From positions 2,703,501-2,767,500 of the forward strand of contig NZ_CP108430.1 of the NCBI RefSeq assembly GCF_041435335.1: a stretch of 64,000 nt of DNA, read 5' to 3'. Position numbers and translations under genes: made by a program. The DNA is from Streptomyces sp. NBC_01283 (GTDB taxonomy: Bacteria > Actinomycetota > Actinomycetes > Streptomycetales > Streptomycetaceae). Below are positions 19,097 to 27,480 of the stretch, piece after piece (position 1 is the stretch's first letter; the number at the start of each line of letters is the position of its first letter). Under the pieces are notes generated by a model. The model did no database searches and was not told where the DNA came from. It saw only the letters and a program-made list of their open reading frames with translations.

Positions 19097-19128
19097 GGTA
19101 CGCCGCCGCCCGAGCGCGGCGGCGTACC
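19097..19128 (+). terminator. Intercistronic hairpin between gluB and gluC
   Basis: A 13-bp perfect GC-rich stem (19097-19109 with 19116-19128) with a 6-nt loop lies between the binding-protein and permease genes. It is preceded by a shorter imperfect hairpin near 19055-19075. It likely causes partial termination or protects the upstream mRNA 3' end. Confidence 0.75.
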
Positions 19129-19161
19129 TCGCCATCACCACATGCGAGAGCGCGGGAGATC

Positions 19162-19830
19162 GTGTTCGACTTTCTTGAAGACTACGACTTGCTCGAGGCC
19201 TTCTGGATGACGGTGAAGCTCACCGTCTTCGCAGGCATCGGCTCCTTGGTCTGGGGCACTCTGCTGGCCGCCATGCGGGTCAGCCCGGTTCCGGTCATGC
19301 GTTGGTTCGGCACCGCTTACGTCAACATCGTGCGGAACATCCCGCTGACCGTCATCATCGTGTTCAGCTCGCTCGGGCTCGCCGACGTCTTCGGCATGAC
19401 CATGGGCGCAGCTGACGACGTCGACACCATGACCTTCCGTCTCTCGGTGCTCGGCCTCGGGGCCTACACGGCGGCGTTCGTCTGCGAGGCGGTGCGGTCC
19501 GGCATCAACACCGTGCCGGTGGGCCAGGCGGAAGCCGCACGCGCCCTCGGGCTGAGCTTCAGCCAGGTCCTCGGTCTCATCGTGCTGCCGCAGGCCTTCC
19601 GGTCCGTGATCGGCCCCCTCACCAACGTGCTGATCGCCCTGACCAAGAACACCACGGTCGCGGCGGCCATCGGTGTGGCGGAGGCGGCTCTACTGATGAG
19701 GGAAATGCTCGAGAATGAGGCCCAGTTGTTCCTCATCGCCGCGATATTCGCCTTCGGGTTCGTGGTGCTGACCCTGCCGACGGGCCTCATACTCGGGTGG
19801 CTCGGCAAGCGCCTGGCGGTGAAGCGATGA
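19162..19830 (+). CDS. gluC: Glutamate-type ABC importer, permease subunit 1
   Basis: A 222-residue membrane protein starting at GTG 19162 with GGGA just upstream. Several membrane helices (for example LTVFAGIGSLVWGTLLAAM, LFLIAAIFAFGFVVLTL) surround the His/Glu/Gln/Gly-opine permease motif with the EAA loop (GQAEAARALGLSFSQVLGLIVLPQAF) that docks the ATPase. Its stop overlaps the gluD start (ATGA), indicating translational coupling. Confidence 0.93.
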   Translation: MFDFLEDYDLLEAFWMTVKLTVFAGIGSLVWGTLLAAMRVSPVPVMRWFGTAYVNIVRNIPLTVIIVFSSLGLADVFGMTMGAADDVDTMTFRLSVLGLGAYTAAFVCEAVRSGINTVPVGQAEAARALGLSFSQVLGLIVLPQAFRSVIGPLTNVLIALTKNTTVAAAIGVAEAALLMREMLENEAQLFLIAAIFAFGFVVLTLPTGLILGWLGKRLAVKR

Positions 19831-20762
19831 CCTCCGTCCTCTACGACGCTCCCGGGCCACGCGCCAAGCGGCGCAACGTCCTTCTCTCCGTGCTCTTCCT
19901 TGCTCTCCTGCTCCTGGGATTCTGGTGGGCCTGGTCCGCCATGTCCGACAAGGGGCAGCTGGACTGGGCCAAGTGGGAGCCCTGGCTGGCCGATTCCGAG
20001 TCCTGGACGACGTATCTGCTGCCGGGCCTCGCGAACACGCTGAAGGCCGCGGGCCTCGCCATGGTGATCGCCCTTCCGCTGGGAGCACTCTTCGGTATCG
20101 CGCGGCTCTCCGATCACCGGTGGGTGAGGATTCCCGCCGCTGTGGTCGTCGAGTTCTTCCGGGCGATCCCGGTGCTGATCCTGATGGTCTTCGCCAACCA
20201 GTTCTACTCGGACTCCACCGACATCAGCGTCGACGACCGCCCGATGTACGCCGTGGTCACGGGCCTGGTGCTCTACAACGCCTCGGTCCTCGCCGAGATC
20301 GTGCGGGCGGGCATCCTGTCGCTGCCCAAGGGCCAGACGGAAGCCGCCAAGGCGATCGGTCTGCGCAAGGGCCAGACGATGACCAGCGTGCTGCTGCCGC
20401 AGTCCGTGACGGCGATGCTGCCGGCACTGGTCAGCCAGCTCGTCGTCATCGTCAAGGACACCGCGCTCGGCGGCGCGATGCTCAGCTTCGCCGAACTGCT
20501 CAGCTCCCGTAAGACGGCGGCGTCGTACTACGCGAGCGTCATCCCCAGCTTCATCATCGTCGCGGTGATCTTCATCGTGCTGAACCTGCTGATCACCGGC
20601 CTGGCCTCCTGGCTGGAGCGCCGCATGCGGCGCTCCAAGAAGAGCACGGGTGCCGTGGTGGGCCCTGAAGCGCTCGAGAACCTGGAGACGATCGGCCCCA
20701 AGACGATCCGCATGGATCACGGTGAGAACACTGGTGGAGGCTTTGGGGGCGGCACCGCCTAG
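19827..20762 (+). CDS. gluD: Glutamate-type ABC importer, permease subunit 2
   Basis: A 311-residue permease. A basic N-terminus is followed by a first membrane helix (VLLSVLFLALLLLGFWWAW), a periplasmic segment, and the permease core with the EAA loop GQTEAAKAIGLRKGQTMTSV. The C-terminal tail of about 45 residues after the last helix is hydrophilic and Gly-rich. It starts at ATG 19827, overlapping the gluC stop by four bases. It ends the operon, followed by a hairpin terminator. Confidence 0.93.
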   Translation: MTSVLYDAPGPRAKRRNVLLSVLFLALLLLGFWWAWSAMSDKGQLDWAKWEPWLADSESWTTYLLPGLANTLKAAGLAMVIALPLGALFGIARLSDHRWVRIPAAVVVEFFRAIPVLILMVFANQFYSDSTDISVDDRPMYAVVTGLVLYNASVLAEIVRAGILSLPKGQTEAAKAIGLRKGQTMTSVLLPQSVTAMLPALVSQLVVIVKDTALGGAMLSFAELLSSRKTAASYYASVIPSFIIVAVIFIVLNLLITGLASWLERRMRRSKKSTGAVVGPEALENLETIGPKTIRMDHGENTGGGFGGGTA

Positions 20763-20791
20763 CGCCGATACCCCGATCACTCGGTGAGAAC

Positions 20792-20824
20792 ACGGAGGCA
20801 GTGGCATATCGCCACTGCCTCCGT
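20792..20824 (+). terminator. Terminator of the glu operon
   Basis: A 14-bp perfect stem (20792-20805 with 20811-20824) with 5-nt loop begins 30 bases after the gluD stop. Confidence 0.85.
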
Positions 20825-20985
20825 CGTTACACGTTCGCCCAAGCGCCACGGCAGCCGGTCGGTAACTTGACGCGGGCACCAGCGGTGGGTTGCATACGTT
20901 CTGTGATCGTGCACCGGGCTCCAACTGCCAGTTCCTGTACGTACGTCCAGCGCTCCCGGGCCCTTGCGGCGGGAGGGTACGCACC

Positions 20986-22629
20986 GTGGACCCGGTGATC
21001 GTCGTCGGCGCGGGCCCCGTGGGGCTCACGCTCGCCCTGGCTCTCGCGCGTCACTCCGTACCCACTGTCGTACTCGACGAAGGGCCCGGCAAGGACGAGC
21101 AGCGGCCCGCGCGGACCGTCATCCTGCGGGATGACACCGCGGCCCTCATGGAGCGGCTCGCCGGTCACTCGTTCGGTGATCAGGACTCGGGAGCGCGGTG
21201 GGGCGGCTGGCGGTCCCTGCGGCGCAAGCAGCTGATGCGGGAGCTCACGTTCAGTGACGAGATGCCGGCCCCGCTGCACGTGCCCCAGCATGTGCTGACA
21301 GGAGCCCTGCGCGCGGCCATCGCCGAGGAGCGGCTGGTCAAGGTCGCGGTGGAGAGCAAGCTCGACTCCCTGGAGCAGGACGCGGGCGGCCTGACCGCCC
21401 ACACTCGCGGCCCCAAGGACACCTGGTGGCGGGGCAGTTATCTGGTGGGCTGCGACGGGCCCCGGTCGACCGTGCGCAAGCTCCTCGACGTCCGCTTCCC
21501 GGGGCGCACGGCCGTCGAGCGACACGCCGTGGCCGCACTGCGCACGGAACTTCCCGGACCCGGCCAGGCGTTGTTGCATCGGATGCCTCCGTGGCGCCAC
21601 GGAGGCGCCGAGGTGACGGGCCGTCCGCTCGCCGACGGGGTGTGGCGGCTCGACTGGCTGCTCCCGCCACGCGGCGAGCTCGTGACGCCGGACGCGCTCG
21701 TGGTGCGCATCCGCGAGACCCTCGCGGGCTGGTGCGGCGGCTCCACACCGCCGTACGAACTGCTCGACACCGGCGTGCACACCGTCCACCACCGGCTGGC
21801 CCGCCGGTGGCGGGTCGGCCGTGCCTTCCTCGCGGGCGACGCCGCGCATCTGCTCGGGGCGCTCGGGACGCAAGGGCTCGACGAAGGGCTGCGGGACGCG
21901 GACAACCTCGCCTGGAAGCTGGCGCTTGCCTGGCACCACGGCGCACGGGACGCCCTGCTCGACAGTTATCAGACCGAGCGGCGGGCCAGTGTCGCCGCAC
22001 GCCTGCGCGCCGCCGACCAGTCGCTGCCGATACTGCGGGGCGGCAAGGGCCTGCGCTCCTATGTGCCGGGGTCCGCGCGCGGGCACGACACCCTCCTCAC
22101 CGACGGACACGTGGGGCGCGGCCCCCTCGGCGCGCCCGCATCGTACGCGGACTCACCGCTGGCACCTCCGCCCTCCGAGTCCGAGGTTGTCGTGAACACG
22201 GAGCCGGGGGCTCCCGTGACCGATGTACCGGTGACGGCGCCCGACGGGTCCTTCGTACAGCTGCGCGACCGGCTCGGCGTGGGTCGGCTGCTCGTCGTCC
22301 TCGTCGCACCCGGCACGGTGGTGTGGGAACGACGGCACTGGGTGTCGGCCGGGATCATGCCCCGGCTCGCCGCCGCCGTCGCGGCACTGCCGCACCCGGC
22401 GGAACTCCTCGTCGCGGAGAGTTACCCAGGGGCCCCCGCGCACTCGGTGCTGCTCATCCGCCCCGACGGTCACCTGGTCACCGCGCTCGGCGGGGTGCGC
22501 CCCGCCGAGCTGTATACGGCGGCCGAGGCGGCCCTGGGCGGACCTGCTGCGAAACGGCGTTCGGACGGCGCGGCGACCCCGGAGAAGGCGCAGAGCACGG
22601 CCGCCGCGAGCCGTCCGACCACACAGTGA
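20986..22629 (+). CDS. FAD-dependent aromatic-ring-hydroxylase-type monooxygenase
   Basis: A 547-residue flavoprotein of the FAD_binding_3 group. Seen: Rossmann motif VVGAGPVGLTLALALARH at the very N-terminus, DG motif YLVGCDGPRSTVRKLL, and the second FAD motif GRAFLAGDAAHLLGALGTQGLDEGLRDADNLAWKL (split here as a family hallmark). The C-terminal 130 residues have the thioredoxin-like fold seen in phenol-hydroxylase relatives. Start GTG 20986 follows GGAGGG by eight bases. No cluster around it indicates a substrate. It lies upstream of the cysteine leader and dioxygenase, with no evident functional link. Confidence 0.88.
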   Translation: MDPVIVVGAGPVGLTLALALARHSVPTVVLDEGPGKDEQRPARTVILRDDTAALMERLAGHSFGDQDSGARWGGWRSLRRKQLMRELTFSDEMPAPLHVPQHVLTGALRAAIAEERLVKVAVESKLDSLEQDAGGLTAHTRGPKDTWWRGSYLVGCDGPRSTVRKLLDVRFPGRTAVERHAVAALRTELPGPGQALLHRMPPWRHGGAEVTGRPLADGVWRLDWLLPPRGELVTPDALVVRIRETLAGWCGGSTPPYELLDTGVHTVHHRLARRWRVGRAFLAGDAAHLLGALGTQGLDEGLRDADNLAWKLALAWHHGARDALLDSYQTERRASVAARLRAADQSLPILRGGKGLRSYVPGSARGHDTLLTDGHVGRGPLGAPASYADSPLAPPPSESEVVVNTEPGAPVTDVPVTAPDGSFVQLRDRLGVGRLLVVLVAPGTVVWERRHWVSAGIMPRLAAAVAALPHPAELLVAESYPGAPAHSVLLIRPDGHLVTALGGVRPAELYTAAEAALGGPAAKRRSDGAATPEKAQSTAAASRPTTQ

Positions 22630-22687
22630 GAAGGAGTTGACCGGCACGCAGCGTCATGGTCTACTCCGAAATGTGACCGACACCGAT

Positions 22688-22759
22688 GTGCGCCTGTGGC
22701 GGAGGGTCCATATGGACCTCGTCCGCTATGCGGGCTGCGTGTGTCGTCCGTCCTGCTGA
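22688..22759 (+). CDS. Putative cysteine-rich leader peptide (upstream ORF)
   Basis: A 23-codon frame ending Y-A-G-C-V-C-R-P-S-C-stop, with three Cys in the last seven residues. It has the R-R-x-H-x-D-L-x-R core of short leader peptides I know from Streptomyces sulfur genes. ATG at 22712 has GGAGGG five bases upstream and would give 15 residues (MDLVRYAGCVCRPSC); GTG at 22688 gives 23. It stops 74 bases before the cysteine dioxygenase start. Inference: cysteine-dependent ribosome stalling over the clustered Cys codons modulates expression downstream. Confidence 0.7.
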   Translation: MRLWRRVHMDLVRYAGCVCRPSC

Positions 22760-22777
22760 ATTCGCCCTCGTTTTCCC

Positions 22778-22808
22778 AGCGCGCGCTGCCTTCTTCTCGG
22801 TGCGCGCT
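22778..22808 (+). promoter_or_regulatory. Possible attenuator hairpin between leader peptide and cysteine dioxygenase
   Basis: A 7-bp GC-only stem (22778-22784 with 22802-22808) with a 17-nt loop lies in the 74-base gap after the leader. It has no U-tract, so any effect on transcription would be weak or Rho-dependent. Confidence 0.35.
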
Positions 22809-22833
22809 TCCGCGAACTTCCAGGACGGTCTCC

Positions 22834-23370
22834 GTGTCTGTTTCTCTCTCCACCGCGCCTGCTTCCACGGCAGCGTCCGCGCCCACCGCCGCCGAGCTCC
22901 TCGAATTCGTGCGTCGTAGCGCCGCCGACCCCGAGCTCGTCGCCTCACTGCCGCTCGACCCCGAGGGCCGCACCTGGGTGCGCCTCGAAGGGCCCGGCGG
23001 CAGCGAGGCCTGGCTGATCGGCTGGCCGCCGGGCACCGGCACCGGGTGGCACGACCACGCGGAGTCGGTCGGTGCCTTCCTCACCGCTGCGGGCACGCTC
23101 AAGGAGAACTCGCTCGCCGCCCGGCTGCCCACCGACGGATGGAAGACCCTGGAGCTGTCCGAAGGGGTGGACCGCGAGCGGGAGTTGACGGCCGGCAAGG
23201 GCAGGGCGTTCGGCCAGAACCACGTGCATGAAGTTCTGAACGAGTCCACCAGCGAGCACGCGATCTCCGTGCACGCCTACTATCCGCCGCTCCCCCGCAT
23301 CCGCCGCTACAGCCGTACGGGCGCGGTCCTGCGCCTGGAGTCCGTGGAGCGCCCGGAGGACTGGCAGTGA
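22834..23370 (+). CDS. Cysteine dioxygenase family protein
   Basis: A 178-residue cupin that oxidises cysteine to cysteine sulfinate using non-heme iron. The first metal motif is TGWHDHAESVGAF (His about 73 and 75) and the third ligand lies in HVHEVLN (about 130-132), as in bacterial CDO_I proteins. The start is taken at GTG 22834 with AGGA upstream; the frame is open further 5' but overlaps the leader region. It overlaps the rhodanese gene by four bases (GTGA), so both are translationally coupled. The short leader ahead of it suggests control by cysteine supply. Confidence 0.9.
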   Translation: MSVSLSTAPASTAASAPTAAELLEFVRRSAADPELVASLPLDPEGRTWVRLEGPGGSEAWLIGWPPGTGTGWHDHAESVGAFLTAAGTLKENSLAARLPTDGWKTLELSEGVDRERELTAGKGRAFGQNHVHEVLNESTSEHAISVHAYYPPLPRIRRYSRTGAVLRLESVERPEDWQ

Positions 23371-23828
23371 GTGCGCACCCCGAAGGCGTACGCCCCATAG
23401 GGGAGCACCCCGCGGCCGAACGCCCCGTCGGGATCGACGAGTTGCTGGAGCGCGTGCGGCTCGACCTCCACCGGGTCACTCCGGAGGAGGCGCGTGACAC
23501 CACGGCCGAGGGAGGGCTCCTGGTCGACATCCGGTACGCGGCCCTGCGCGAGCGTGACGGCCTGATCCCCGGAGCCCTCGTCGTCGAGCGCAACGAACTG
23601 GAGTGGCGCCTGGACCCGCAGGGCAGCCACCGTGCGGCGGAGGCCGTCAGCCACGACCTGCGGGTCGTGGTCGTCTGCAACGAGGGCTACGCGTCGAGCC
23701 TCGCGGCCGTCTCCTTGCGGCAGTTGGGACTGCGGCACGCTACTGACCTCATCGGCGGGTTCCAGGCGTGGAAGGCCGCTGGGCTCCCTGTCACGGACGT
23801 CGCGGATATCGCGGCCGTCGCGGACTGA
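23367..23828 (+). CDS. Rhodanese-like sulfurtransferase
   Basis: A 153-residue single-domain rhodanese starting at GTG 23367. The active-site loop is VCNEGYASS with Cys about residue 104, and the upstream LLVDIRYAALRERDGLIPGAL strand is typical. Known of the family: transfer of sulfane sulfur via a cysteine persulfide. The overlap with cysteine dioxygenase suggests a shared role in cysteine and sulfide turnover. Confidence 0.9.
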   Translation: MSAHPEGVRPIGEHPAAERPVGIDELLERVRLDLHRVTPEEARDTTAEGGLLVDIRYAALRERDGLIPGALVVERNELEWRLDPQGSHRAAEAVSHDLRVVVVCNEGYASSLAAVSLRQLGLRHATDLIGGFQAWKAAGLPVTDVADIAAVAD

Positions 23829-23840
23829 GCACGCGCGTGT

Positions 23841-23870
23841 GCGCCCCTTACCCGATTCGGTAAGGGGCGC
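23841..23870. terminator. Convergent terminator with a third repeat arm
   Basis: A 12-bp perfect stem (23841-23852 with 23859-23870) and 6-nt loop. The right arm sequence recurs at 23882-23892, so two alternative hairpins can form. It separates the rhodanese gene from the convergent permease gene. Confidence 0.8.
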
Positions 23871-23912
23871 ATCGGTAACCAGTAAGGGGCGCCCACCATT
23901 GCGTACTGCCGC

Positions 23913-26456
23913 TTACTCCTTGGCCGTTGCCACCGTGACAGGGCGGGGCTTGAGAGCGGCTCGCCCCGGGAGCGCGGTCGCGGTGAGGGCGAGCAGAGCC
24001 GCGACGGCCACCACGGATACGTACACCAAGGGCGTGACCGAGGGTGCGGCGCTGCCGGTCATGCCGATGCTGAACGCGGTCAGGACGGCGAGCGCGATGC
24101 CGCTGCCGAGGGCCGTGCCGATGAGCAGGACTGACAGCGCCTCGGTGCGCAGCATGCCGAGGACCTGGCGGCGGCTCGCGCCCGCGAGGCGCAGCATCGC
24201 GAACTCGCGGATGCGCTCGGAGACCGACATGGCGAGGGTGTTGACGACGGCGATCGCGGTGAAGGCCAGGATGAGGCCCATGGCGAGGTAGTTCACCTCG
24301 GCGTTCGCCTGCTGGCGCTCGGCCTGGAGGTTGTCGACGGCGGCCGGGGCGAGAACCCGTACGCCCGGGAACTTCGCGACGCCTGCCGCGAGTTGTTCCT
24401 GTGTACGGTCGCTCTTGATCAGGACCGTGGCGGCGAGCGGGTTGTCGACGTGGCGGGCGACCAGGTCGTGCGCCATGGTCAGGTCCCCGAACCCGAGCCC
24501 GCGCGCGTACACGGCGCTGACCTTGAGCATGGTCTTCGTGCCGTCGCCGAGCGTGAGTCTCAGAGTGCTGCCGGGCTTCAATCCGAGCTGGTCGGCGGCC
24601 AGTTCACTGACGGCGACGCTGCCCTTGCCGAAGCCGTCCAGGGATCCGGCGGTGACGTCCGGGTTCCAGGTGCGGGTGAGCCCTGCCGTGCTGACGCCCT
24701 GCGCCGGGTACTTGTCGAGCCCCACGCGCACGGTGGTGCGGACGACCTCGGTGGCGGCCTCGACGCCCTCGGTCGTACGCAGCTTCCGCGCGGCCTCGGC
24801 CGGGATGCCCGGGCCCTGGGCGGCCAGTACCCAGTCGGCCCGGATGCCCTCGCGGGCCTGGGCGCGGGCCGCGTCGCCGAGGGTGGGCTGGACGAACAGG
24901 ACGGTGCAGGTCATGCCGATGAGGAGGGCGAGCGGGGTGACGGCCGCCGCCATCCGGGCCGCGTTGCCGCGGAGGTTGGCGTGCGCGAGGCGGCCACCGG
25001 GGCCGGAGAGCCGCAGCGGGGTGCGCAGCACGGCAGCAGCCGCCCTGACCACGAGCGGACCGAGGAGCGCGATGGCGGAGGAAAGGACGACAACGGCCAG
25101 GAACGTCACGGGGGTCGACGCGGGCTCGGTGCGCAGCACACTGAGCACGGCGACGAGCACGGCGCCCCCGGCGAGGAGGACGAGACCCGCGATGATGCGG
25201 CTCCACGGCGGCCGGGTGCGCTGGACACGCGCTTCGGCGAGAGCCTCGGCCGGGCGGATACGGGCGATGCGGCGGGCCGAGAGGCGGGCCGCGGCCCAGG
25301 CCCCGAGCAGCGTCGCGGCCACGGCGGCTAGGGGCGGGAAGACGCTCACGGCCCGCTCCAGGGTGGCGGGGACGGCACCCATGTCCACGAACCTGCCGTG
25401 CAGCCAGCCGCCGAGCGGGATTCCGGCGAGCGAGCCCATGACGCCCGCGGCCGCTCCGACGATCAGGGCCTCGCGGCCGAGGAGCCCCCGGATCTGCTTA
25501 GGGGTGGCGGCGATGGCGCGGAGCAGGGCGAGTTCGCGGTGGCGCTGCTGCACGGAGAGGGCGAAGGTGCCGACGACCACGAGGATGGCGACGAGGAGGG
25601 AGGTGCCGCCCATCGCGCCGCCCATGCTGACCAGCTTGACGCGGGCGCCCGCCGCGTCGAGGAACTCCACCGGGCCACGGTCGTCGCCTGTGCTGACCTG
25701 CGCCTTCGTACCGGCGAGGGCGTCGGTGACCGCCTCCTTGAGCTCTCCCGTCCCGGTGCCCTCGGCCGGCACGATGCCGAGGGCGGTGATCTTGCCGGGG
25801 TGCGCGGCCAGCCGCTCGGCCTCTCCGGCGGAGAAGAAGAGGGACGTCTGGTGAGCGAGGGCGCCTTCGGAGGGGGCGGCTACTCCGGTGATGCGGTAGG
25901 AGCGCGGGGCCTGTGTCGACTGGACGGTGAGGCGGTCGCCGGTCTTGAGGTGGGCGCGCCCGGCGAGGCCGCGGTCGATGACGAGGTCGCCGGTGGCGCG
26001 CGGGGCCCTGCCCTCGACGAGGCGGAAGGGGGTCAGCGCGGCCGACTCCCAGGCGTGGCCGTACGCGGGCTTGTCGGCGAGGTCACCGGCCGCGGGCGTC
26101 AATGGCTGGGCGAGGAACGTGAGTTCGGGCACGACTTTCCCGACGCCCGGCACGCCCTTGAGCTTCCGCGCGATGTCCTCCGACAGCCAGGCCCGCTCGG
26201 CGATCGGCTTGGCCTTGTGCTTGACCTTGGTCTTGCCCTTCTTGTGCTTGACCGTGGTCCGGTGGACGTTCTGGTCGGCGGAGACGACCACGGGGGCGGC
26301 GGCATAGCGCTCGGTCCGGATGGTGCCGCGCAGGCCGGTTTCCAGGAGGGTGCCGCAGGCCGTGATGAGCGCGGCGGCGCACATCAGTGCCAGGAAGGCG
26401 CCGAGGAATCCGCCCTTGCGGTCTCGGACGGTCTGCAGTGCGTAGCGCAGCATCAT
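23913..26456 (-). CDS. FtsX-like ABC transporter permease
   Basis: An 847-residue membrane protein with two repeated FtsX permease units. The first helix (GAFLALMCAAALITACG) is followed by a large MacB-like extracytoplasmic domain and three helices, then a second such set, ending with helices near the C-terminus. A Lys/His-rich stretch (TVKHKKGKTKVKHKAK) sits in the first external loop. Its ATG overlaps the stop of the regulator gene upstream. No ATP-binding gene is adjacent, although this class normally needs one. Substrate unknown. Confidence 0.88.
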   Translation of the reverse strand: MMLRYALQTVRDRKGGFLGAFLALMCAAALITACGTLLETGLRGTIRTERYAAAPVVVSADQNVHRTTVKHKKGKTKVKHKAKPIAERAWLSEDIARKLKGVPGVGKVVPELTFLAQPLTPAAGDLADKPAYGHAWESAALTPFRLVEGRAPRATGDLVIDRGLAGRAHLKTGDRLTVQSTQAPRSYRITGVAAPSEGALAHQTSLFFSAGEAERLAAHPGKITALGIVPAEGTGTGELKEAVTDALAGTKAQVSTGDDRGPVEFLDAAGARVKLVSMGGAMGGTSLLVAILVVVGTFALSVQQRHRELALLRAIAATPKQIRGLLGREALIVGAAAGVMGSLAGIPLGGWLHGRFVDMGAVPATLERAVSVFPPLAAVAATLLGAWAAARLSARRIARIRPAEALAEARVQRTRPPWSRIIAGLVLLAGGAVLVAVLSVLRTEPASTPVTFLAVVVLSSAIALLGPLVVRAAAAVLRTPLRLSGPGGRLAHANLRGNAARMAAAVTPLALLIGMTCTVLFVQPTLGDAARAQAREGIRADWVLAAQGPGIPAEAARKLRTTEGVEAATEVVRTTVRVGLDKYPAQGVSTAGLTRTWNPDVTAGSLDGFGKGSVAVSELAADQLGLKPGSTLRLTLGDGTKTMLKVSAVYARGLGFGDLTMAHDLVARHVDNPLAATVLIKSDRTQEQLAAGVAKFPGVRVLAPAAVDNLQAERQQANAEVNYLAMGLILAFTAIAVVNTLAMSVSERIREFAMLRLAGASRRQVLGMLRTEALSVLLIGTALGSGIALAVLTAFSIGMTGSAAPSVTPLVYVSVVAVAALLALTATALPGRAALKPRPVTVATAKE

Positions 26457-27118
26457 GATGTGGCCTCGGGCTCGGAGGAGTGGGAGGGGAGAGGGGCGGG
26501 GTGGGGCGCAGGCATGGGCGCGGGGGTATCGGCCGCCGGGAAGGCCAGGAGCCGGGTGAGTACGGTGCGGGCCTCGGCCGGGGTCTCGGTGTCGGGGCGC
26601 TTGTAGCGGTTGAGCAGGGCGATGTACTCCTCGAAGAACTCGCGGAGTTCGCGAAGCGTCAGCCGGATGGTGCCGCGCGAGTACGGAAACGCGTCGGCCC
26701 ACTCCCCGAGTTCGGCGCCCGCGTTACCCGCTTCTCGCTGCAGCTGCTCGAAGAGCTCCAGGTCGGCGGCGTACGAGAGGCGGTTCACCTCGTCCATCAC
26801 GAGCCGCGTCTCGGCGTTCTGCTTGCTGCGTGGCGGGAAGCGCCGGTCGCCGGGGATCGCGCGCCACCAGCGTTCGCGGCCGTGGCCGGTGCCCGCGGTC
26901 TCCTCGACGAAGCCGTAGCGGGCGAGCTCGCGCAGGTGGTAGCTGGTCGCGCCGGTGTTGAGGCCGAGCGCCCTGGCGAGCGTCGCTGAGGTGGCCGGGC
27001 CGTGCACGGTGAGGCGCTGCAGCATCTGCTGACGCCGGGGCTGCGCGAGCGCCTTGAGGACGCGAAGGTCGCTCAGCTCCTCCGGGGCGCCGCTGGTCGT
27101 GCCGGGTTCCTTTGCCAT
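26453..27118 (-). CDS. ArsR-type winged-helix transcriptional regulator
   Basis: 221 residues. The N-terminal HTH (LSDLRVLKALAQPRRQQMLQRL, then TSATLARALGLNTGATSYHLRELARYGFV) is typical of ArsR/HTH_20 repressors. The C-terminal part is helical with a Pro-rich tail. The gene is translationally coupled (ATGA) to the permease, so autoregulation of the pair is the simple guess. No metal-binding cysteine motif is present, so it is not a classic metal sensor. Confidence 0.88.
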   Translation of the reverse strand: MAKEPGTTSGAPEELSDLRVLKALAQPRRQQMLQRLTVHGPATSATLARALGLNTGATSYHLRELARYGFVEETAGTGHGRERWWRAIPGDRRFPPRSKQNAETRLVMDEVNRLSYAADLELFEQLQREAGNAGAELGEWADAFPYSRGTIRLTLRELREFFEEYIALLNRYKRPDTETPAEARTVLTRLLAFPAADTPAPMPAPHPAPLPSHSSEPEATS

Positions 27119-27480
27119 GCGTACACAGTCGCCTGTGCACAGGTTCCTTTGCAGTGCGGCGGACCGGCGTCTTCAGCGGGGGGTTATCCCCACCCTGCGG
27201 GCCGACAGGCCGGTGTACAAGGCGAGTTGGGGAGGGCTGTGGAGCGAATCCGTGCGGGGGGGGCGAGGCCCCACGGTTAGCGGGGCGGGGCCTCACGGTG
27301 AGGTGATGCCCGGCGGAACGAAGCCTGTGGAGCAAAAGGCGGCCCTATGGAGCGAAGCCCTGTCGCGCGAGGCGCACCTTCGACGTGAGCCCCCGTGGAA
27401 CGCGAAAGGGCCGGGCCGCGGTTCACACCGCGCTGCCCGGCCCTGACCTGGGCCCCACCCCCGCGAGGGCCCTGGTCGGC
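27119..27480. other. Intergenic region between the ArsR-type regulator and recX
   Basis: 362 bases. It holds the promoter for the regulator (minus strand) and the recX-side terminator at 27407-27444. Otherwise I see only G-rich tracts and three loose copies of a TGGAGCRAA motif (near 27240, 27329 and 27349), probably chance. Confidence 0.5.
27407..27444 (-). terminator. Terminator downstream of recX
   Basis: A 9-bp outer stem (27407-27415 with 27436-27444) closes an inner CCGCG repeat. It lies 36 bases past the recX stop and probably ends the recA-recX transcript. Confidence 0.75.

Noticed and set aside
27236..27360. Three TGGAGCRAA-like motifs as a possible operator cluster
   Set aside because: Only short, loosely matching and unevenly spaced; likely chance in a GC-rich gap.
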